Source: an uncultured Bacillota bacterium (GTDB lineage: Bacteria; Bacillota; Clostridia; Peptostreptococcales; Anaerovoracaceae). Taken from it: DNA of 7,014 bases. The stretch covers positions 1 to 7,014 of the forward strand of contig CAMNNV010000066.1 of the NCBI GenBank assembly GCA_946546075.1, written 5' to 3'. The notes beneath the pieces were generated by a model. It ran no database searches. It saw nothing but the letters and a program-made list of their open reading frames with translations, and was not told where the DNA came from. Below, in pieces: positions 1 through 4,144 of this stretch (positions are counted from its first letter, which is position 1; every line of letters begins with the position of its first letter). The position numbers and the translations under genes were made by a program.

Positions 1-642
1 GGAGAGCAGGTCTTCCTGGAGGTGGGAAGCCTCAGCGGCGGAGAAAAGGCAAGGCTTTCTCTGCTCAAACTGATGATGTCCGGGGCGAACCTTCTGGTGC
101 TGGACGAGCCTACGAACCACCTGGACATCGAGTCAAAGGAAGTCTTCGAAGAGGCTTTGATGGATTTTCCGGGGACGTGCATCATCGTATCCCATGACAG
201 ATACTTTCTGAACAGGGTCCCGACGAGGATCCTCGAGCTCACAGACCATGGCATGGACAGCTATCTGGGCAAGTACGACTACTACCTGGAGAAAAAACAG
301 GCGGAAGTGCGTTCGGGCAAAGAGTACATGCGCGATCTCGCAAAGGATACGGGGGTATCAACAGAGACGGGAGAAGTCAGGGCGCCGGAGATCTCGAGTG
401 CGGAGGAGCGAAGGCTCAAAAAAGAAAAGGAAGCCGAAGAGCGAAGGCTCCGCAGGAATCGTGAAAAACTCGAAAAAGAGATCACGGGTCTTGAAGCGGA
501 TATCGCAGATATCGAAGAGCAGCTCACTTTGGAAGAGAACGTCACGGATCACGTGAAGCTGGCAGAATTGGCCGAAAAACTTGCAGAAAAAAAGGACCTT
601 CTGGACGAGAAATACGAAGCCTGGATGGAACTTCAGCAATAG
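1..642 (+). CDS. ABC-F family ATPase, 3' part of the gene (second nucleotide-binding domain and C-terminal coiled coil)
   Basis: The frame is open to the left edge, so the gene starts outside the window; 213 codons remain. The visible part begins just before the ABC signature LSGGEKAR (nt 31-54). It continues through Walker B with the ABC-F hallmark LVLDEPTNHLD (about nt 91-126) and the H-switch IIVSHDRYF (about nt 181-210). After that comes a charged Glu/Lys/Arg-rich segment, from about nt 400 to the stop, predicted to form an alpha-helical coiled coil. This layout fits soluble ABC-F proteins such as the Uup/YdiF/YfmR types, which lack membrane domains and act on the ribosome; family members relieve stalled or antibiotic-bound ribosomes. 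Which subfamily this is, and whether it gives antibiotic resistance, cannot be told from this fragment. A GTG at nt 22 lies inside the conserved domain and is not a credible start. No terminator is seen after the stop. Confidence 0.95.
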   Translation, partial: GEQVFLEVGSLSGGEKARLSLLKLMMSGANLLVLDEPTNHLDIESKEVFEEALMDFPGTCIIVSHDRYFLNRVPTRILELTDHGMDSYLGKYDYYLEKKQAEVRSGKEYMRDLAKDTGVSTETGEVRAPEISSAEERRLKKEKEAEERRLRRNREKLEKEITGLEADIADIEEQLTLEENVTDHVKLAELAEKLAEKKDLLDEKYEAWMELQQ

Positions 643-670
643 CAGGGAAAGTCAATTTTGTTTAAATGTA

Positions 671-699
671 TTGCATTAGATGGGAGCATCAATTATAAT
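671..699 (+). promoter_or_regulatory. Sigma-A type promoter of acpP-rex
   Basis: TTGCAT (671-676) and a perfect TATAAT (694-699) are separated by 17 bp. This predicts a transcription start near 706 and a leader of about 57 nt before acpP. It is the best promoter match in the 120-nt gap after the ABC-F gene. Confidence 0.75.
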
Positions 700-701
700 A
701 A

Positions 702-712
702 ATTCGTCGAAT
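702..712. repeat. Small perfect palindrome at the predicted acpP-rex transcription start
   Basis: ATTCG-T-CGAAT forms an 11-bp inverted repeat (5-bp arms, 1-bp centre) lying on the predicted +1 near 706. Its position would suit a repressor operator, but the arms are short and could occur by chance. It does not match the Rex operator consensus I know. Confidence 0.3.
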
Positions 713-762
713 GTGACCATTTTTTGGCATAGACAAACATTCTATTTAATGGAGGTAATAAT

Positions 763-990
763 ATGACACTTGAGAAGATCAAAGGAATAATAGCAGAGCA
801 GCTGGGAGTTGACGAAGAGGAAGTTAAACTGGAAACGAATCTGGCTAAGGATCTTGAGGCTGACTCACTGGACGCAGTAGAGATCATCATGGCTATCGAA
901 GATGAATTCGATATCGAAGTACCTGATGAAGATGCTGAGAAGTTTGCTACTGTAAACGACATCGTAAGCTACGTAGAAGCGAAAGCGTAG
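763..990 (+). CDS. acpP: Acyl carrier protein
   Basis: At 75 aa this is a normal-length acyl carrier protein, the small acidic cytosolic carrier that holds growing acyl chains as thioesters during type II fatty acid synthesis. The 4'-phosphopantetheine attachment site is Ser35 in the motif LEADSLDAVE. The surrounding helices are rich in Asp and Glu, as usual. The start is fixed by a strong GGAGGT ribosome binding site at 751-756, six bases before the ATG. Unlike many bacteria, no fab or plsX gene lies next to it in this window. Instead it is the first gene of a unit with rex, 21 nt downstream. Assignment to the family is certain; that it is the main fatty-acid ACP rather than a second specialised one is inferred from its canonical sequence. 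Confidence 0.96.
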   Translation: MTLEKIKGIIAEQLGVDEEEVKLETNLAKDLEADSLDAVEIIMAIEDEFDIEVPDEDAEKFATVNDIVSYVEAKA

Positions 991-1011
991 TTTCAGGACG
1001 GAATTGGCACT

Positions 1012-1662
1012 ATGAAGAAGCAGGTCAAGATCTCAAACGCAGTCATCAAAAGGTTGCCAAGATATCGCAGATACCTGAAGGAACTCCACAAGAAGGGCGT
1101 CGACAAGATCTCTTCTAACGAGTTCAGCAGACTGATAGGTTACACAGCTTCACAGATCAGACAGGACCTGAATAACTTCGGCGGTTTCGGTCAGCAGGGA
1201 TATGGCTACAGCGTAGACGGTCTCTACAAAGAGATCAGCGCCATCCTCGGACTGGACAGGAAGTATAAGATGGTCATCATGGGAGCAGGCAACCTGGGAC
1301 AGGCTATAGCCAATCATACATACTATTATAAGACGGGATTCGTTGTAGACAGCATATTCGAAGTCAATCCGCGGCTTATAGGTATCAAGATCAATGATAT
1401 AGAGGTCAGAGATTACGAAGATCTGGTCGAGTACGTTGAAGAGAACGAAATCGACATCGGCGTGATCTGTACTACTAAGGAAGTTGCACAGGAAGTTGCA
1501 GATAAATTGTGCTTTGCGGGGGTGAAGGGCATTTGGAACTTTGCACCTGTGGACATTGAGATACCGAGCCACGTGGCAGTAGAGAACGTGCATCTGAGCG
1601 ACGGACTCCATTCCCTGGCCTATCACATCAATAGGAATCAGGAAGAAGCGAAAACTAAATAA
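1012..1662 (+). CDS. rex: Redox-sensing transcriptional repressor Rex
   Basis: The product is 216 aa, the usual length for Rex, a dimeric repressor that reads the NADH/NAD+ ratio and leaves DNA when NADH binds. The N-terminal winged helix (about residues 10-80) carries the family pattern of a recognition helix followed by the glycine-rich wing: SQIRQDLNNFGGFGQQGYGY at 47-66. The Rossmann fold starts at about residue 86 with the dinucleotide motif GAGNLGQA (91-98). WNFAP (175-179) and the C-terminal helix around LHSLAYHI (199-206), which swaps between subunits in Rex dimers, are also present. A modest Shine-Dalgarno sequence (AGGACGG, about 995-1001) precedes the ATG. The gene most likely shares the acpP promoter and ends at the hairpin at 1677-1705. 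In clostridia Rex typically controls fermentation and NADH-reoxidation genes; no complete Rex operator was found in this window. Confidence 0.96.
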   Translation: MKKQVKISNAVIKRLPRYRRYLKELHKKGVDKISSNEFSRLIGYTASQIRQDLNNFGGFGQQGYGYSVDGLYKEISAILGLDRKYKMVIMGAGNLGQAIANHTYYYKTGFVVDSIFEVNPRLIGIKINDIEVRDYEDLVEYVEENEIDIGVICTTKEVAQEVADKLCFAGVKGIWNFAPVDIEIPSHVAVENVHLSDGLHSLAYHINRNQEEAKTK

Positions 1663-1676
1663 AAAGCAAAAAATTA

Positions 1677-1711
1677 AATAACCGTTTCTCAGTGAAACGG
1701 TTATTGCTTTT
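1677..1711. terminator. Bidirectional intrinsic terminator between rex and the ferredoxin gene
   Basis: A perfect 12-bp stem (1677-1688 with 1694-1705) closes on the 5-nt loop TCAGT. On the plus strand it is followed by GCTTTTC, a short T tract. On the minus strand it is followed by a longer T-rich run (complement of 1661-1676). It sits between two convergent genes and can serve both, better for the minus strand. AAAAGCAA (1662-1669) can also pair with TTGCTTTT (1704-1711), which could lengthen the structure. Confidence 0.88.
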
Positions 1712-1753
1712 CGATTCGAATCTTATGCTAGCATTCTATACGAAAATTGGAAG

Positions 1754-1927
1754 TTATGCTTCCTCGATTGCTCCTGTTGGGCAAGCTCCACAGCAAGCTC
1801 CGCAGTCGATGCATGAACCTTCATCGATTACATAGATGCCCTCATCGCCTTCGCTGATTGAGCCAACCGGACATTCGTCGATGCAAGCTCCGCAGCTGAT
1901 GCAAGCTGATGTGATTTTGTATGCCAT
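1754..1927 (-). CDS. Clostridial-type 2[4Fe-4S] ferredoxin (57 aa)
   Basis: Reading the minus strand from ATG (1927-1925) to TAA (1756-1754) gives a 57-residue protein with two complete cluster motifs CxxCxxCxxxCP. The first uses Cys9, 12, 15 and 19, the second Cys39, 42, 45 and 49. Length, spacing and the MAYKIT start match the small clostridial ferredoxins. These are soluble low-potential electron carriers serving, for example, pyruvate:ferredoxin oxidoreductase and hydrogenase. A strong GGAGG (1940-1936) lies 8 nt upstream of the start, and a consensus promoter sits at 1995-1967. The two halves are visibly duplicated, and GGAGCTTGC recurs three times in the coding strand. One oddity is an extra cysteine, Cys46, next to ligand Cys45, where Ala or Asn is usual in the classical members I remember. 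The gene is monocistronic and convergent with rex. Its partner enzyme cannot be told from the window. Confidence 0.95.
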   Translation of the reverse strand: MAYKITSACISCGACIDECPVGSISEGDEGIYVIDEGSCIDCGACCGACPTGAIEEA

Positions 1928-1966
1928 TGCTTATACCTCCTTTGTATTTTATCAAACGACAAAAGG

Positions 1967-1995
1967 ATTATAACAAAAGACAATGGGGAATTCAA
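1967..1995 (-). promoter_or_regulatory. Sigma-A type promoter of the ferredoxin gene
   Basis: On the minus strand TTGAAT (1995-1990) and TATAAT (1972-1967) are separated by exactly 17 bp, giving a start near 1960 and a leader of about 33 nt. The -35 box abuts and overlaps the ribosome binding region of the divergent plus-strand gene that starts at 1997. On the plus strand the same -10 bases read TATAAC (1969-1974), but no matching -35 is seen there. Confidence 0.75.
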
Positions 1996-1996
1996 G

Positions 1997-2803
1997 ATGA
2001 AAATTTACGCACTTATAGGAAAAAGCGGTACAGGCAAAAGTTTTCAGGCTGTGAACCTGTGCAAAGAGAAGAAAATCAAGAGTATCATCGATGATGGTCT
2101 CTTCATATATGAGAACAAAGTAGTCGCGGGGATCTCTGCCAAGAGGCAGCCGACGAAGATCGGCGCCGTGAAGACGGCCCTGTTCCATACAGATGAGCAC
2201 ATGGAGGAGGTCAGATCTGCGATAGACGAGTATGCTCCGGATTCCATGCTGATCATCGGGACATCCGACAGCATGGTGGAGAAGATCGCTGCAAGACTCG
2301 GGCTGCACGGTATCGACGAGAAGGTCTATATCGAGGACATCACCACGGAGGAGCAGAGGGAGATCGCCAACGTGCAGAGACACCAGCTGGGCAAACACGT
2401 CATCCCGGCGCCTACATTCCAGCTGAAGCATCAGTTCTCCGGTTACTTCATGCCGCCTGTGAAGATCCTTCTCAAAGAATGGGGATCTCTCAGGGAAGCA
2501 TCGGAGAAGTCGGTGGTCCGCCCGACATACAGCTACATGGGGGACTACAGGATATCGGACAAAGTGTTCTCGGATATCGTCGAGTGCCTGCGGATCAGCA
2601 CGAAGGATGTTATGGAGATCGTGAAGGTGACATTCTGCCAGATGCAGGAGGGCCTGGAAGTGGAACTGTCTGTCAATCTGAGATATGGCGCATGCATACC
2701 GCTGGCAGGACGTAAATTCCAGCAGGAGATCGCAGACAAGATCGAGGAGATGACGGCGTTTAATGTTATCAATATCGATATGGAGATAAACGATCTGGTA
2801 TGA
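1997..2803 (+). CDS. P-loop NTPase-like protein with C-terminal Asp23/Gls24-like domain, function unknown
   Basis: This 268-aa protein opens with a beta strand and a textbook Walker A loop, GKSGTGKS (residues 8-15), so it probably binds a nucleotide. No clear Walker B is visible; IIDDG (30-34) and the hydrophobic strand MLIIGTSD (84-91) are the candidates. Residues about 111-144 form a charged conserved-looking linker (YIEDITTEE, then KHVIPAPTFQLK). Residues about 173-268 resemble the Asp23/Gls24 (DUF322) fold: YRISDKVFSDIV, an alternating beta region with VELSVNLRYGACIPL, a helix, then MTAFNVINIDMEI. There is no signal peptide or membrane segment. Asp23-type domains occur in cell-envelope stress proteins and in proteins of unknown role. 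From memory, similar fusions occur in other clostridia without an assigned function. The ribosome binding site is modest (GGGGAA, 1985-1990). The stop overlaps the ogg start (ATGA), so the two are co-translated. Domain calls are from pattern recognition; the function is unknown. Confidence 0.85.
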   Translation: MKIYALIGKSGTGKSFQAVNLCKEKKIKSIIDDGLFIYENKVVAGISAKRQPTKIGAVKTALFHTDEHMEEVRSAIDEYAPDSMLIIGTSDSMVEKIAARLGLHGIDEKVYIEDITTEEQREIANVQRHQLGKHVIPAPTFQLKHQFSGYFMPPVKILLKEWGSLREASEKSVVRPTYSYMGDYRISDKVFSDIVECLRISTKDVMEIVKVTFCQMQEGLEVELSVNLRYGACIPLAGRKFQQEIADKIEEMTAFNVINIDMEINDLV

Positions 2804-3705
2804 GCGAAAAGTACAAGGAAGCCGCCGCAAAAGACAGCGCACTGTATTTCAACGGAATAGATGATTTCGATACTGACCACATTTTCGATTGTGGTCAGTG
2901 TTTTCGATGGGAAAGAAACGAGGATGGAAGCTACGACGGGATCGCAGCAGACAAAGTGGCGACGGTGTCGTATGAGAAAGACACGCACACCCTTTGCATC
3001 CGGGGAGCATCCGAAGACGATCGCGGATTTTGGGAGACGTACTTCGATCTCGGAAGGGACTACGATGCCATTAAAAGAGATCTGGCAGAAGACCCTGTCA
3101 TGGCGGGAGCCATTCGCCGCGGAAGCGGGATCAGGATCCTGCAGCAGGATAAGTGGGAGGCGCTGGTTTCTTTCATCATATCCCAGAACAACAATATCCC
3201 GAGGATAAAGGGGTGCATCGAGAATCTGTCCCGTTCTCTGGGAGAACACGTCTGCACGCGCGGTGAACGTGAATACTTTGCGCTTCCGGAGCCTGAGGTG
3301 CTGGCGGAAGCAAGCCTTGAGGATCTTGCTCCTGTGCGGCTCGGGTACAGGGCGAAGTATCTTATCGAGACCGGGAAGATGGTGGCAGAGGAAGGCCGCG
3401 AAAGCCTTGAGAAACTGGCAGATCCTGCGCTTTCTCACGAGGAAGTCCTGGAGGCTCTCAGGCGCTATCCGGGGGTCGGGCCGAAGGTGGCAAACTGCAT
3501 CGCGCTCTTCGGTCTGGGACGGCTGGACAGTTTCCCGCTCGACGTGTGGATGAAGCGGGTCATGGCAAAACTCTATGGATTCAGCGAAAAAGATGTGAAG
3601 GGGATGGCCGCCTTTGCAGCGGAGAAATTCGGGCCGTACGGAGGGCTGGCACAGCAGTATCTTTTTTATTACATCACCCATTTTCCGGAGTTATTTCAAG
3701 ATTAG
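2800..3705 (+). CDS. ogg: OGG1-type 8-oxoguanine DNA glycosylase/AP lyase
   Basis: This 301-aa protein matches the OGG1 family, which removes 8-oxoguanine from DNA and cuts the abasic site. The N-terminal domain (about 15-115) has CGQCFRW (31-37), equal to human SGQSFRW, whose glycine reads the oxidised base. The catalytic core has QNNNIPRI (129-136), then LGYRAKY (181-187). The helix-hairpin-helix PGVGPKV (224-230) contains catalytic Lys229, and the catalytic Asp is Asp248 in FPLDVW. Gln285 and Phe289 in GLAQQYLF (282-289) correspond to human Gln315 and Phe319, which hold the flipped base. Trp250 stands where human OGG1 has His270. The start codon lies inside the stop of the preceding gene (4-bp overlap); a GGAG at 2782-2785 is rather far upstream, so translational coupling is likely. 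No terminator follows before the groESL promoter. Confidence 0.93.
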   Translation: MSEKYKEAAAKDSALYFNGIDDFDTDHIFDCGQCFRWERNEDGSYDGIAADKVATVSYEKDTHTLCIRGASEDDRGFWETYFDLGRDYDAIKRDLAEDPVMAGAIRRGSGIRILQQDKWEALVSFIISQNNNIPRIKGCIENLSRSLGEHVCTRGEREYFALPEPEVLAEASLEDLAPVRLGYRAKYLIETGKMVAEEGRESLEKLADPALSHEEVLEALRRYPGVGPKVANCIALFGLGRLDSFPLDVWMKRVMAKLYGFSEKDVKGMAAFAAEKFGPYGGLAQQYLFYYITHFPELFQD

Positions 3706-3726
3706 AAAAAGAATTGTATTACCTTC

Positions 3727-3755
3727 TTGACAAACAGGAATGATGGTTGTAAATT
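3727..3755 (+). promoter_or_regulatory. Probable groESL promoter
   Basis: A perfect TTGACA (3727-3732) lies 21 nt after the ogg stop. With the standard 17-bp spacer the -10 would be TAAATT (3750-3755, 4 of 6 matches). TATAGT (3755-3760) is a better -10 match, but its 22-bp spacer is too long. The predicted start, about 3762, falls inside the CIRCE element. The -35 is well supported; the exact -10 is not settled. Confidence 0.65.
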
Positions 3756-3759
3756 ATAG

Positions 3760-3786
3760 TTAGCACTCGAAAGGTATGAGTGCTAA
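3760..3786. promoter_or_regulatory. CIRCE operator (HrcA binding site)
   Basis: TTAGCACTC (3760-3768), a 9-base spacer and GAGTGCTAA (3778-3786) match the CIRCE consensus exactly with perfect arms. HrcA, with help from GroEL, binds this element and represses heat-shock genes. It overlaps the predicted transcription start and lies about 50 nt before groES. This is the clearest regulatory site in the window. Confidence 0.97.
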
Positions 3787-3799
3787 CAACAGTAAAATA

Positions 3800-3812
3800 C
3801 GGGCCCGGCCCG
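3800..3812 (+). other. GC-only mini-hairpin in the groES leader
   Basis: CGGGC (3800-3804) pairs with GCCCG (3808-3812) around the loop CCG, in an otherwise A/T-rich leader and 10 nt before the AAAGGAGA ribosome binding site (3823-3830). It is too short, with no T tract, to be a terminator. It could influence mRNA stability or ribosome access, but no function is shown. Confidence 0.35.
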
Positions 3813-3837
3813 CTAATAAATCAAAGGAGATGAAACT

Positions 3838-4119
3838 ATGAGTACTGGAATCAAACCAATCGGCGCAAGAGTTGTAATCAAGCAGGTAGCAGCTGAGAAG
3901 AAGACTCAGAGCGGCATCATTCTGGCAGGAGCTGCAGAAGAGAAGCCTCAGTATGCAGAGGTCGTTGCAGTAGGTCCCGGAACGGAAGAAGAGAAGATGC
4001 AGATCAAGGAAGGCGAGAAGGTCATCTATTCTCAGTATGCAGGAACACCTGTTAAATTGAACGGCGTTGAATACATAATCGTGAACCAGAGAGACATCCT
4101 GGCAGTCATCGAAGATTAA
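3838..4119 (+). CDS. groES: Co-chaperonin GroES (Hsp10)
   Basis: The 93-aa product is of normal GroES length. It forms the seven-membered lid of the GroEL folding chamber in the cytosol. The family features are IKPIGARVVIK at the start (residues 5-15), the mobile loop around KKTQSGIILAGAAEEK (21-36) whose hydrophobic IIL touches GroEL, the VGPG turn (45-48), and the final strand RDILAVIED. The ATG follows AAAGGAGA at 3823-3830. groEL begins 25 nt downstream. The CIRCE element and the TTGACA promoter upstream indicate HrcA-controlled heat-shock expression of both genes. Confidence 0.98.
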   Translation: MSTGIKPIGARVVIKQVAAEKKTQSGIILAGAAEEKPQYAEVVAVGPGTEEEKMQIKEGEKVIYSQYAGTPVKLNGVEYIIVNQRDILAVIED

Positions 4120-4144
4120 TTATTATTGAAGGGAGCATAGTTAA

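Noticed and set aside
22..24. GTG as a start codon for the first gene
   Set aside because: The frame is open to the left edge and this codon falls just before the ABC signature, inside a conserved domain; the gene is simply cut.
724..750. Second acpP promoter (TTGGCA with TTTAAT)
   Set aside because: The spacer is only 15 bp and the -10 would touch the ribosome binding site, leaving no room for it in the transcript.
643..762. Terminator after the ABC-F gene
   Set aside because: No stem with a following T tract was found; the T-rich stretches there are not preceded by a hairpin.
1952..2842. Minus-strand open frame of 296 codons opposite the P-loop/Asp23 gene
   Set aside because: Same kind of shadow: it crosses the ferredoxin promoter region, has skewed composition and no family motifs, while the opposite strand carries a clear Walker A protein.
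2545..3681. Long minus-strand open frame (378 codons) opposite ogg and the end of the P-loop/Asp23 gene
   Set aside because: It lies antisense to two convincing genes, has a composition rich in Arg, His, Pro and Cys typical of shadow frames, and shows no recognisable motif.
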